Positions 34,831 to 43,169 of a stretch of DNA of 64,000 bases are shown here, piece by piece. Position 1 is the first letter of the stretch. Each line of letters begins with the position of its first letter. Origin of the DNA: JACKAQ01 sp965227145. Lineage in GTDB: Bacteria > Calditrichota > Calditrichia > RBG-13-44-9 > J075. The stretch covers positions 6,218,913-6,282,912 of the forward strand of contig OZ245730.1 of NCBI GenBank assembly GCA_965227145.1. The letters run 5' to 3'. Both the position numbers and the translations under genes were made by a program. The notes below the pieces were generated by a model. It was given only the letters and a program-made list of their open reading frames with translations. It ran no database searches and had not been told where the DNA came from.

Positions 34831-37245
34831 TTATTCGTAAAGCGCCTGAATTTCGCCGGTTGGCAGGTGGGCAAACGGCAGCCAGAGCAAGCCGAAATAG
34901 CGTTGCAGCACATCACTTTTTTTCGGGCGGATATCCACGGTTTCCAGCAGTTCGGATGCCGGATCAAACCGGAATGTCAACTGGTCGATCTCGTTTTGCA
35001 GCTCAGATTCCAGATCGCGCAGCTTGTCCTGCAAATCGGCGAGCTTGTCTTCGGTGCGATCAAAATCGCGGCGCTCTTTGGAAATGCGCGATGCTGTTTT
35101 TGCCGCTGTGGCGATCCGGGTGCTGGATCGGCTGCCAAACAGCATGCCCAAAACGGTTGAACCGATGGACAACGCGGTGTTCATTTTTTGCTGTTGCAGA
35201 TCTGTTGCTTCTTTATCCAGTTGGCGTTCTGCGGTGCGAATTTGTTTTTCGAGCGCATCAATTTTGCTGGCGTAACGGCGGCGCAGCCGGTCGATTTCCA
35301 GATCGCGACGCTCGTGCATGATCTGCGTCAGCCGGATGCGGAAATCGCGTTCGCTCTCCCCGGGGCGCGAAATCTGTTTGTATGCCTTGCTTTGCAGCAG
35401 CGAAAAACTGAAATCCCGGTAAACAAACGATTCGTAATCTTTGTCCAGACGATTGTATCCGGCAACACGGTTAATTTCAGCAGGAACAGGTAGATAGGTT
35501 GCGTTGTCAACGGGGTCCCCGCCGAGCAAATCGCTGTCCGGCGCAGCCGGTTTGGCATCATCCCAACGCAGCCCGATGGCATCTTCCGGCAATGGCAGCA
35601 GGTGCCCGATGGTTTGGCTTTCCGCAATATTGTAGCGGCTGTTGACGATTTGCACTGCACCGCCCGCAACGATATGCGGGTGATATATCACATGCGCACC
35701 TTTGGGCAACGCCAGTTTTTGCGGTGCAAAATATTGCCGGATTTCCGGTGGCAACTGCGGCCGGGTTTGGGCATTTGTGGTTGCTGCGGCAGCCAGCGGT
35801 TGCGAAGCCTCCGCCGGTTCGGGTGTGGCAACGGTGCTGTTGCGCCGTTCGTCCATCAACACTTTTATTTGGTTGCGGGTCAGCGGTCCGCGCAAATAGG
35901 ACATCACCCAGCGGGTGGAAAACACCACCGGATGTTTTTCGTGAACGTTGTGAAGCAAAAAGCTGCGCTTTTGCAATCCGCTGATCAGCGATTTGATCTC
36001 GCTTTTGTTCAGCCCGTCGCCGCTGGCGCTGGTCAGTCCGTCGATCAATCGATCCTGATCGCGTTCGGTTTGCAATCGCCCGATAAACCAGGTGCCGGTG
36101 TTGGATAATCCTTTGTAATCCAGATCGACCGGATTTTGGGTTGCCAACACCACGCCCAAACCGAATGCCCGCGCCTGTTTCAGCAGCGTGAGCAGCGGTT
36201 TTTTGGATGGCGGTTCGCCAACCGGCGGCAAAAACCCGAACACTTCATCCATATATAATAGCGCGCGCAGGCTGGTAGTGCCGGATTGCGCCCGCATCCA
36301 ACTGAGCATTTGCCCGAGCAGCAGCGTCACAAAAAACATGCGTTCGGCGTCGGAAAGATGGGCGATGGAAAAAATAGTGACGCGCGGTTTGCCTTCGGCG
36401 GTGTACATCATCGCGTCGATATCCAGCGGATCGCCTTCCAGCCACGATTTAAATCCCGGCGCGGCGAGCAGGTTGTTCATGGTCATCGCCAGTTTAAAAC
36501 GCTCGGACGAGGGGTAAAACGATTCGATGTCGAAAACGCCGATCTTCTGCATTGGCGGGGTTTGGATCATTTGGATCAGTCCGCCGAGATCGAGATCTTT
36601 CCCGGCGCGCCAGGTTTCTTCGATGATGTTCGAGAGCAAAATATGTTCGCGGCTTTGCAGCGGATCGGCGTTGATGCCCAGCAATTGCAAAATCCCCGAA
36701 ACGGTGGATTGGATGCGCTCGCGGAGCAAATCGTAATCGTTGAGCACGGCGGGTGCGGGCGCGGAAAACGATTTGAGAATGGAAACCGGCAATCCGGCGC
36801 TGCTGCCGGGCGTGTAAATTGCGAAATCTGCGGCATCGCGCAACCGTTGAATGCGCTCGCCATCCTGATCCCATGATGCCAGCCCGTTTTTCCACAATTC
36901 GGCTTGCTGTTCGGCGTATATTTCCGGCGAAACGCCTTTTTGGTTGGCTTCGTCCGGGTTGATCCACGGCTGAAAATCTTTGCCGCGCAGCTCCGGAAAG
37001 GTGAGCAGCAGGTTTCCCAAATCGCCTTTCGGATCGATGATGATCGCCGGAATGTTGTCGATCGCCGCTTCTTCCAGCAACCCGATGCACAAGCCGGTCT
37101 TGCCGCTGCCGGTCATTCCGACGCAAACGGCGTGCGTCACCAAATCTTTGGAATCATACAATAAATAGTCGTTTCCCGGTTTCCCGGTTTGCTGATCGAC
37201 CGTTTTCCCGAGGTAAAAAACACCCAGTTTTTCGAATTGCTTCAT
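34831..37245 (-). CDS. HerA/FtsK-superfamily (DUF87-type) ATPase with C-terminal coiled coil
   Basis: 804 residues from the ATG at 37245 (MKQFEKLGVFYLG), chosen because GGGAG lies nine bases upstream; the frame to 37263 begins with a non-standard start. The N-terminal ATPase domain has Walker A GMTGSGKT (near 43-50), IIIDPKGDL, and Walker B ALLYMDEVFG, plus a late VLATQNPVDLDYKGL sensor-like segment. Then come an Ala-rich linker (about 455-475), a region of unknown fold, and coiled coils around 635-765 surrounding a glycine-rich hydrophobic patch. The family relates to HerA, VirB4 and other hexameric pumps that thread DNA or protein. The role is unknown; the co-transcribed small membrane protein suggests a membrane-linked machine. 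Confidence 0.82.
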   Translation of the reverse strand: MKQFEKLGVFYLGKTVDQQTGKPGNDYLLYDSKDLVTHAVCVGMTGSGKTGLCIGLLEEAAIDNIPAIIIDPKGDLGNLLLTFPELRGKDFQPWINPDEANQKGVSPEIYAEQQAELWKNGLASWDQDGERIQRLRDAADFAIYTPGSSAGLPVSILKSFSAPAPAVLNDYDLLRERIQSTVSGILQLLGINADPLQSREHILLSNIIEETWRAGKDLDLGGLIQMIQTPPMQKIGVFDIESFYPSSERFKLAMTMNNLLAAPGFKSWLEGDPLDIDAMMYTAEGKPRVTIFSIAHLSDAERMFFVTLLLGQMLSWMRAQSGTTSLRALLYMDEVFGFLPPVGEPPSKKPLLTLLKQARAFGLGVVLATQNPVDLDYKGLSNTGTWFIGRLQTERDQDRLIDGLTSASGDGLNKSEIKSLISGLQKRSFLLHNVHEKHPVVFSTRWVMSYLRGPLTRNQIKVLMDERRNSTVATPEPAEASQPLAAAATTNAQTRPQLPPEIRQYFAPQKLALPKGAHVIYHPHIVAGGAVQIVNSRYNIAESQTIGHLLPLPEDAIGLRWDDAKPAAPDSDLLGGDPVDNATYLPVPAEINRVAGYNRLDKDYESFVYRDFSFSLLQSKAYKQISRPGESERDFRIRLTQIMHERRDLEIDRLRRRYASKIDALEKQIRTAERQLDKEATDLQQQKMNTALSIGSTVLGMLFGSRSSTRIATAAKTASRISKERRDFDRTEDKLADLQDKLRDLESELQNEIDQLTFRFDPASELLETVDIRPKKSDVLQRYFGLLWLPFAHLPTGEIQALYE

Positions 37246-37302
37246 CGTTTTTCGCTCCCGCACAAATGTGAACTTGGATTTCTGAATCGCTAATAATTAC
37301 AT

Positions 37303-37336
37303 AAAAAAAGCCGCAATTGCAACGCACTTTGCGGTT
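37303..37336. terminator. Hairpin with T-runs on both sides
   Basis: CCGCAA at 37311-37316 pairs with TTGCGG at 37329-37334. It has seven T on the minus-strand 3-prime side and five T on the plus side. It lies downstream of the DUF937 gene and upstream of the ATPase gene and may back up the terminator at 37394. Confidence 0.6.
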
Positions 37337-37393
37337 TTTGGCTTTCGACAGCGATGCACCGATATTTTCTGTCCGGCTGAATTATTTGCTCAT

Positions 37394-37430
37394 AAAAAAA
37401 CCGCACGCCGCATAACAGCAGCGCACGGTT
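37394..37430 (-). terminator. Intrinsic terminator after the DUF937 gene
   Basis: On the minus strand ACCGTGCGCTGC pairs with GCGGCGTGCGGT (12 bp with G-U wobbles) and is followed by seven T. Confidence 0.85.
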
Positions 37431-37475
37431 GATTAGCAAGAATTTTATTGCGATAAAAACCGGTTGGTCAAACGG

Positions 37476-38063
37476 TTATTTTTTGCCGCCGAAAAGCCCG
37501 CCGAGCAAACCTCCGAGCAAGCCGCCGGCGCCCTGCGAACCGCCACCGCTGAGTCCTTTCATCAGGAATCCGGCAACATCGTCCAGAATGCTGCCGTCGC
37601 CGTTTTGGTCGAGTAACGCGCCAATGCCGGAGGAACCCATGCCGTCGCTATCGCGTTTTTTGGTCAAAAAGCCCAAAATTACCGGCGCCAACATGGTGAT
37701 AAACTGGTTGGCAGTATCGGTTTTGAGATTGAATTGGTTGGAAAGCATATTTGCAGCCTGCACACCGGAATCGCCCAACAATCCACCCAAACGCGGATCG
37801 GCGCTGTTGTCGTTGGCTTTTGCAGAAAACAGATCGCCAAGGTTATCCAGCACGCTGGCGCTGCCGTATTTATTCAAAATGTGGTCAATACGTTGTTCGC
37901 CGCCAAAGTTGTCTTTCTGGCGTTTCAGTCCGCCCAGAATTAACGGAGCAACCTGGGGAATCATCGCAGAAATGGTGTTTGGGTCGATATCGAGATTGGC
38001 GGCCATCTTTTTAGCAACATCACCGCCAAGATTCCCCATAAAATCTTCCAGAAAATTAGACAT
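37476..38063 (-). CDS. DUF937-family protein
   Basis: 195 residues, no signal peptide. DUF937 features: an N-terminal helical part with IPQVAPLILGGLKRQ, a repeated motif NQFITMLAPVILGFLTKKR, and a C-terminal Gly-rich tail (GGGSQGAGGLLGGLLGGLF). A segment DQNGDGSILDDV resembles a calcium-binding or YidB-type loop. Function unknown. The ATG has CCGAAGGAGTACG upstream. It lies downstream of the Kbp-like gene, separated by a terminator, and is closed by two further terminators. Confidence 0.82.
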   Translation of the reverse strand: MSNFLEDFMGNLGGDVAKKMAANLDIDPNTISAMIPQVAPLILGGLKRQKDNFGGEQRIDHILNKYGSASVLDNLGDLFSAKANDNSADPRLGGLLGDSGVQAANMLSNQFNLKTDTANQFITMLAPVILGFLTKKRDSDGMGSSGIGALLDQNGDGSILDDVAGFLMKGLSGGGSQGAGGLLGGLLGGLFGGKK

Positions 38064-38088
38064 TCGTACTCCTTCGGGTTAAGCATGG

Positions 38089-38125
38089 TTAAAAGCGGAA
38101 GAAGGGTTTTGCCGCCTTCTTCCGC
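38089..38125 (-). terminator. Intrinsic terminator after the Kbp-like gene
   Basis: GCGGAAGAAGG and CCTTCTTCCGC form an 11-bp stem (38095-38105 with 38115-38125) followed on the minus strand by TTTTAA. Confidence 0.8.
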
Positions 38126-38160
38126 AGCACTATCAATTGATGAATTTGCGTATGCGAAAC

Positions 38161-38601
38161 TTATGACAGTTTGGGGATACGCAATACCTGACCCGGATAA
38201 ATCAGATTCGGATCTTTGATGATTTCCTTGTTTTCTTCAAACAATTGTTTGTATTTCATCGGATCGCCATAGTGACGTTTGGCAATCAGCGACAGTGAAT
38301 CGCCGCGTTTTACGGTGTAATACGTGGTCGGTTCTTCAACTTTGGGTGCCGGAGCGGATAAGCCGTCTGCATCCACTTTTTCAACACCTTTGATGTTGCC
38401 GGAAAGCAACATCGCTTTTTCGCGGGTTGCGACGCTGTCGCACTCGCCGGACAGCGTTACTGCGCCATCATCAAATACCACGTTGAGATTGGTGATTTTG
38501 TCACCCAATTCTTTGGTGAGCATTTCTTTAATCTCAACGGCTTCGTCGCCACCACCGAAAATATTGGTGCCGACATCTTTTAGAAAATCAAAAAATCCCA
38601 T
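38161..38601 (-). CDS. kbp: BON-LysM protein, Kbp/YgaU-like potassium-binding protein
   Basis: 146 residues. MGFFDFLKDVG is followed by a BON domain (about 20-80) and a LysM domain (about 93-143: YYTVKRGDSLSLIAKRHYGD to IYPGQVLRIPKLS). The layout, length and both ends match E. coli Kbp, a cytoplasmic protein that binds K+ and helps growth at high potassium. There is no signal peptide, so the LysM domain is not for the cell wall here. AGGAGGC precedes the ATG. Confidence 0.9.
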   Translation of the reverse strand: MGFFDFLKDVGTNIFGGGDEAVEIKEMLTKELGDKITNLNVVFDDGAVTLSGECDSVATREKAMLLSGNIKGVEKVDADGLSAPAPKVEEPTTYYTVKRGDSLSLIAKRHYGDPMKYKQLFEENKEIIKDPNLIYPGQVLRIPKLS

Positions 38602-38670
38602 AATATTGCCTCCTATTTTGGATATATGGATTTAAAGATGAACCTGTCGCCAGGTTTTGGGGGTTGTTTT

Positions 38671-39081
38671 TTAATAAGTTACCATCGGTTCGGTTGTTTT
38701 TGCCAATGTCACCCAGGATTGCACCTGTTTAAGCGTTGGCAATTGGCGAACCCGTCGATAGGAATTGTTAATGCCAATAATTTTAGAATGAAGGTTTTCC
38801 GGGTTTCGATTGCGCAGTTCCTTGATGGTATCTACGCCGGCTTCATGCAGCAGTTCTGCATATTCGCCGCCAATGCCGCGAATGCGAATTAAATCAGCCA
38901 TATTCACCCATGAGAGCAATTTGCTTTCGCTAATACCGGATTTTTCCGCCAAAAGTTCGCGCCCTTCGGGTGTGCATCCCTTTTTTAACAACATCATCAC
39001 AGTCCGGACGCCAACGGATACCAGCTTATCCGCATTTGCTGCGCCAATTCCTTCAATTTCAGTGATTTTGTAATTTGGCAT
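38671..39081 (-). CDS. DUF4332 helix-hairpin-helix protein
   Basis: 136 residues from the ATG at 39081 (MPNYKITEIEGIGAANADKL), which has GGGGAG ten bases upstream. Two helix-hairpin-helix units are visible: IEGIGAANADKLVSVGVRTV and IRGIGGEYAELLHEAGVDTI. This is typical of DUF4332 proteins, which resemble the DNA-binding HhH domains of polymerases and topoisomerases. DNA or RNA binding is likely; the specific role is unknown. It precedes kbp on the same strand with a 69-base gap that contains a short hairpin. Confidence 0.82.
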   Translation of the reverse strand: MPNYKITEIEGIGAANADKLVSVGVRTVMMLLKKGCTPEGRELLAEKSGISESKLLSWVNMADLIRIRGIGGEYAELLHEAGVDTIKELRNRNPENLHSKIIGINNSYRRVRQLPTLKQVQSWVTLAKTTEPMVTY

Positions 39082-39582
39082 TGGATATTCTCCCCGGTGC
39101 AAGTTAGGGTTTTGAGGTAATCAGTAATTTCGAAAAACAATGTGCGCGTTTTGCAAAATTATCAGATCTATACCGGCTAAGCGGAATAAATTCGCGCTAA
39201 AGCCTTTGATAAACTTAATTTAACTCCGCACCGAAGGTATAATAGTCCTTAAGTTTTCAAGTTACAGCATTTTAAAAGATAATTGCAAACAGAATTTGCA
39301 ATTTTTAATTACCGCTACGTCCGGCGCATTGGGTAACACAATTCATGTGCCAAAGTGTAATAAAACAGTAATTTTTAGAGAAATACCCTGGCAACGCCGG
39401 TGTTTTTGGCTGTTTGGTACAATCTGATGTAGATACGTTAGTTGTATTCGCAGAAAGTTGGTTTTTTTGAGAAAATATGCAAAACGGGAGGAATAATTTG
39501 TGAGTATCGCGGCGATGGTTGGGTGATATTCCCCAGAAAATACGCGTGAGTTGGGGAATATCGCCCAAATATTTTGTGTGGT
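39082..39582. other. Long intergenic region with two hairpins
   Basis: About 500 bases without a gene between two minus-strand units. A small hairpin (ATTGCAAA at 39282-39289 with TTTGCAAT at 39295-39302) is followed by T on the plus strand. A larger inverted repeat at 39521-39566 is listed separately. Promoters for the DUF4332 gene should lie here. Confidence 0.55.
39521..39566. repeat. 15-bp inverted repeat after the GTPase/sigma54-activator operon
   Basis: GGGTGATATTCCCCA (39521-39535) and TGGGGAATATCGCCC (39552-39566) pair over 15 bases with one G-U wobble and a 16-base loop. No T-run follows on either strand. It begins 17 bases past the stop of the sigma54-activator gene, so it may be an mRNA 3-prime structure or a protein-binding site. 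Confidence 0.65.
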
Positions 39583-40959
39583 TTACAGCAAATCGTGTTT
39601 TTCCAGCCGGTAACGAAAGGCATCGCGGGTGAGGTGGAGCAATCGCGCTGCCTGCGACTGGTTGCCGTTGGATTTATCCAGCGCATCCTGCAGCAATTTG
39701 CGCTCGACAGCTTCAAAAGAAATGCCGTCCGGCGGGAGTTGGATGGTATCCAGCGGATCGGCGGAAACGGGTTTCCGGCGCAGATTTCCCAGTTGGATAT
39801 CCGCCGAATCGATGATGTTTTCTTCCACAAAAATCATGGCCCGCTCAATGGCGTTGCGGAGCTCGCGAACATTGCCCGGCCAGTTGTAATTGCGCAAATT
39901 TTTCTCGGCGTCGGACGTAAATCCGCTGATCTGTTTGCGAAATTCTTTGTTAAAAATATTGACAAAATGCCGGGCGATCATCAGAATATCGTCGCCCATT
40001 TCCCGCAATGGCGGAAGTTCAATATTTACAACGTTTAAGCGATAGAGCAAATCTTCCCGGAAATCGTTTTCGCGAACCATTTCCGTTAAATCGCGATTGG
40101 TTGCGGTGATGACGCGCAAATTCACTTCCACATCTTTAACGCTGCCCAACCGCCGGAACCGTCGTGTTTCCAGAAAAGACAGCAATTTTGCCTGCAGTTT
40201 GGGCGACATCTCGCTGATTTCATCCAAAAACAATGTGCCGCCGCCGGCTTCTTCTAATAATCCCGGTTTGCTGGCGATTGCGTTGGTGAACGCACCTTTT
40301 TCGTAGCCAAAGAGCTCCGATTCCAGCAGCGCTTCGGGAATTGCAGCGCAGTTGATTTCCACAAACGGGCGGTTTTTGCCAAACGCGGCGTGGTGAATGG
40401 TGCGGGCAACCATGCTTTTTCCGGTGCCGCTTTCGCCATGAAGTAGGATGGTTGAGGTGGGAATTCGGGCGATTTTTTCGATGGTCCGGCGTATCCGCTG
40501 AACAGCCGGTGAGTTGCCCAAAAACGAAACCGCGGCGTCGCTGTTTTGGGCGGAAAGCATGCTTTCCAGCAACAGCAGCTGGTTTTCTTTTTGGCGAATG
40601 GCCTGCATAAGTTCAGCTTTTTCAGTGACTTCCTGAATCATGCAAAACAGCGGTTTGTGAGCATCGCCGGTGGCGAAAAATGATAAATTGAAAAATCCCA
40701 GATCGCCATTATCAAATTCGCGGTTGAGGTTTTCCAGCAAAAAGGTGCCGTGATTGCTGCTGATGAGCTGTTGCAGCACGGTTTCCAGCCCGATCGTTTC
40801 GCGAAAAACGGCGGTGATCGGCTGCGATTTTAGCGAGCCGCGTTTTTCCGCAAACCGTTCGAATTGCGAACTGTGCGAAACAATGCGCAACTGATTATCC
40901 AAATAGGCAAATTGACTGGCGTTTTCGCTCAGCACTTTTTCAAAAAATGTGGTTTCCAT
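39583..40959 (-). CDS. PAS-domain sigma54 activator (bacterial enhancer-binding protein)
   Basis: 458 residues from the ATG at 40959. An N-terminal PAS-like domain (about 5-115, FAYLDNQLRIVSHSSQFERF) is followed by the AAA+ domain: Walker A GESGTGKS, the sigma54-contact loop GAFTNA (usual form GAFTGA), Walker B GGGTLFLDEI and the arginine-finger region FREDLLYRLNVVNIELPPLRE. A Fis-type helix-turn-helix ends the protein (SNGNQSQAARLLHLTRDAFRYRL). No receiver domain is present, so it is not controlled by a classical histidine kinase. It begins seven bases after the stop of the small GTPase gene and is the last gene of that operon. GTPase-dependent control is therefore possible but unproven. Confidence 0.9.
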   Translation of the reverse strand: METTFFEKVLSENASQFAYLDNQLRIVSHSSQFERFAEKRGSLKSQPITAVFRETIGLETVLQQLISSNHGTFLLENLNREFDNGDLGFFNLSFFATGDAHKPLFCMIQEVTEKAELMQAIRQKENQLLLLESMLSAQNSDAAVSFLGNSPAVQRIRRTIEKIARIPTSTILLHGESGTGKSMVARTIHHAAFGKNRPFVEINCAAIPEALLESELFGYEKGAFTNAIASKPGLLEEAGGGTLFLDEISEMSPKLQAKLLSFLETRRFRRLGSVKDVEVNLRVITATNRDLTEMVRENDFREDLLYRLNVVNIELPPLREMGDDILMIARHFVNIFNKEFRKQISGFTSDAEKNLRNYNWPGNVRELRNAIERAMIFVEENIIDSADIQLGNLRRKPVSADPLDTIQLPPDGISFEAVERKLLQDALDKSNGNQSQAARLLHLTRDAFRYRLEKHDLL

Positions 40960-40966
40960 AAGTGCG

Positions 40967-41494
40967 CTATGTAGCAATTAGTTTGCCAAGTTTCGTAAAT
41001 GCGGATTCTACGTTTTCGCCGGTTTTTGCGCTGGTGAGCAAATGCGGCAGTTTCAGCGAATCGCAAATTTGGGTGAGCTGGGCGGTGTTTTCGATTTTAT
41101 CGACCGGCAGATCTGTTTTGTTGCCCAGCACGATCATTTTCCCCGCAGGATTTTTTTCCAAAAAAGTGTGCTGAATTTGGTAAACGAGCGCCACGCTGTC
41201 GCCGCGGGTCAAATCGGATACGATGATCGCACCGCTGGCGCCAACCAGATAATTGCCCAACTGCCGGGAATCTTTTTCAAATCCTTCGATATCCCAAACC
41301 AGCATGTTGATTTGCCGGAAGGTTCCCGGTGTGATTTCGATGGGCGAGAGCAGTTTTTGGGAAACTTTTACGCCGATGGTGGAAAGGTAGGTGTCGTCAA
41401 ACATGCCGTGAACAAACTGACGGATGAGGCTGGTTTTGCCCACCCCGAACTTGCCGAGCACACAAATTTTTTTTTGGATCACAAGGTTATTCAT
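40967..41494 (-). CDS. Ras-like (Rab-type) small GTPase
   Basis: 175 residues from the ATG at 41494; the longer frame to 41638 overlaps the upstream gene and is not GTPase-like. All G motifs are present: G1 GKFGVGKT (14-21), G2 Thr39 in STIGV, G3 DIEG (68-71), G4 NKTD (125-128), G5 SAK (155-157). Spacing and switch sequences resemble Ras/Rab rather than translation or Era-type GTPases. The residue after DxxG is Phe72 where Ras has the catalytic Gln61, so intrinsic hydrolysis may be slow and depend on a partner. No lipidation motif is seen. The ATG overlaps the stop of the longin-like gene by eight bases (ATGAATAA). Confidence 0.9.
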   Translation of the reverse strand: MNNLVIQKKICVLGKFGVGKTSLIRQFVHGMFDDTYLSTIGVKVSQKLLSPIEITPGTFRQINMLVWDIEGFEKDSRQLGNYLVGASGAIIVSDLTRGDSVALVYQIQHTFLEKNPAGKMIVLGNKTDLPVDKIENTAQLTQICDSLKLPHLLTSAKTGENVESAFTKLGKLIAT

Positions 41495-42380
41495 TTTCAA
41501 TAGTTTGCATTTTTCGGATGATGTCCAATAACGGCGTTTCGATGCCCGAGAGCGCTTCGTTGTTGCCGTCATAATTGCGTAATTGCTGGTGAAAATTTTT
41601 GTGGATAATATCGTGGCATTCCCGTAGCATATCGTCAAATTTCCGGTTCGGATATCCGGTGTAAACGACCGCGATGTAGCTGTATCGCCCGTTCTGGATG
41701 CGGATTTTGTGATCGTCGAGATTCACATCGCGCAGGTCGTCCTGCCCTGAGCCGGAAAATGCGGTTTCCACAAACGATTTAATTGCTGTGAGCATTCCGC
41801 CGATCAGTTGGGAATTTTCCTGCAACTCCGGGCGGTCTTCCCGGAGGGCGTATGCGATGAGAATACCGGAGCCTTTGGCGATGAGGTAAATGCCTTCCAG
41901 TTGAAACGGGGAGGCATCGGCGAGCAGGAGTTCACCGGGCGAAACGCCGGTAAATTTGGCTTTTAATTTGGCTTTCAGCATTTCCCAGCTGAAGGCGTTT
42001 TCCATCATCCGGTTCACCTGTTCCACCAAATGTTTGATGGATTCGGTAACGGATTTTTTGACCATCGCGCCGAGCAATGGGTAAAGCGCATCCACCATAT
42101 CATCTTTGGCATTGGCGATCTGCGCTTTGATGGATTCGCTCATGATCGGCGAAATAGCCTCTACCACTTCGGTTTTGGATTCGATAATTTTTCTTTTAAG
42201 CACTTCAACAACAACAGGTTCTAAGGTCTGGATCAGTTGGTCTTTTTGAGCTAATTGGGTTTTTAGTTCAATAATTTTCGCTTCGAGTTCCTGGATTCGG
42301 TCCTGATCTTCGGTGAGTAAAAGCGATTTGAGTTGCAGAAATGCATCATCCTCTGGGCGATGTGATTCTGCGTTACTCAT
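41487..42380 (-). CDS. Coiled-coil protein with C-terminal longin/roadblock-like domain
   Basis: 297 residues, cytoplasmic. An N-terminal coiled coil (about 18-65) and an amphipathic region with the conserved-looking runs IIESKTEVVEAISPIMSESI and MVDALYPLLGAMVKKSVTES resemble the N-terminal part of OmpA-like proteins of cyanobacteria and Bacteroidota. The C-terminal part (about 150-265: LEGIYLIAKGSGILIAYALR, QLIGGMLTAIKSFVETAFS, YSYIAVVYTGYPN) has the strand-helix pattern of longin/roadblock domains, which regulate Ras-like GTPases. It lies between a coiled-coil gene and the small GTPase, overlapping both by eight bases. It is the best candidate for the GTPase's regulator or scaffold. The domain call is by pattern only. 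Confidence 0.7.
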   Translation of the reverse strand: MSNAESHRPEDDAFLQLKSLLLTEDQDRIQELEAKIIELKTQLAQKDQLIQTLEPVVVEVLKRKIIESKTEVVEAISPIMSESIKAQIANAKDDMVDALYPLLGAMVKKSVTESIKHLVEQVNRMMENAFSWEMLKAKLKAKFTGVSPGELLLADASPFQLEGIYLIAKGSGILIAYALREDRPELQENSQLIGGMLTAIKSFVETAFSGSGQDDLRDVNLDDHKIRIQNGRYSYIAVVYTGYPNRKFDDMLRECHDIIHKNFHQQLRNYDGNNEALSGIETPLLDIIRKMQTIENE

Positions 42381-42792
42381 TTTGCTCTTTTTTTACTGGT
42401 TTGTGGTTGGTTTCTGCGGTATCGCTGTTACGCAATTGCTGGCTTACGTTTTCCAGAAATGCAGCCAGTTGCAATCGTTTGGCGCTATCGTTATCCAGTT
42501 GCCGGATCGATTCTGTCAACCGGAGTTCGGTTGCTGCCAGCGATTCTTCAAACTGTTTTTTGGTGTCGTCCAAACGAGAGTGAACGTCCGTATTTTGCTG
42601 GTCGGTATTGGCGTTCAGTTGCTCAATCATTTTTTCGATGCGGGTAAACGATGACCGCATTTCGTCGCGCAGATTGCTGACTTCCTGGCTTAAGGTGTTA
42701 AAACGATCCTGATATTCTTCCATCTGCTGCCCGAAAATAAGGCTGCGGATTTGGTCGATGTTGTTTGACGTTGGTTGCATCTGTTTGCTCAT
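42373..42792 (-). CDS. Coiled-coil protein, first gene of the GTPase operon
   Basis: 139 residues, nearly all helical: IRSLIFGQQMEEYQDRFNTL followed by heptad-rich sequence to about residue 115, then a charged disordered tail. No signal peptide or membrane helix. The opening IDQIRSLIFGQQM resembles that of the next protein (FLQLKSLLLTEDQ), so the two may share an N-terminal targeting or dimerisation element. Its stop overlaps the next start by eight bases. No functional family is recognised. Probably a scaffold or length-determining part of the GTPase module. Confidence 0.65.
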   Translation of the reverse strand: MSKQMQPTSNNIDQIRSLIFGQQMEEYQDRFNTLSQEVSNLRDEMRSSFTRIEKMIEQLNANTDQQNTDVHSRLDDTKKQFEESLAATELRLTESIRQLDNDSAKRLQLAAFLENVSQQLRNSDTAETNHKPVKKEQNE

Positions 42793-43169
42793 TGTTTGAG
42801 TTCCTTACTTCTTTTTCATTAGTACAAGCGTGCAAATGTAACAAAACTGTGACATAAATCAAATTGTGTTTTTCATATCTTCGCCGGGAAAATGGATTGT
42901 TGAAAAAAAATTCCGAATCATTTTTTTCGTGAAATCTTCCAACCCGGCTCCACGGTTCGAAAAATAAAGTATGTAAAATTATCCGTTTGCAAAAATGTTT
43001 ATAACGTAATAAAACACAATTGCAAAAATATCAATCGCATGTTTCACGGTGAAAGCTAAAAATTATTTTATCTGAACCGTTGTTTTTATTTTACTTGCGT
43101 CGCCAAAAAATATTTATTTTATTGCGTATGCTATCGATAAACACCTTGAAAATCTAACGGAGTCCGGGA
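42793..43169. other. AT-rich divergent intergenic region
   Basis: About 375 bases between the GTPase operon (minus) and the LytS-like gene (plus). Promoters for both must lie here. No sigma54 (-24/-12) consensus was found by eye, and no gene or RNA was recognised. Confidence 0.55.

Noticed and set aside
37303..37430. Idea that the two adjacent hairpins form a riboswitch for the HerA-like gene
   Set aside because: Both look like simple terminators with T-runs after the DUF937 gene, and no conserved aptamer pattern is visible.
38642..38657. Hairpin AACCTGTCGCCAGGTT between the DUF4332 and kbp genes
   Set aside because: Only six base pairs and no T-run on the transcribed strand; not supported as a terminator.
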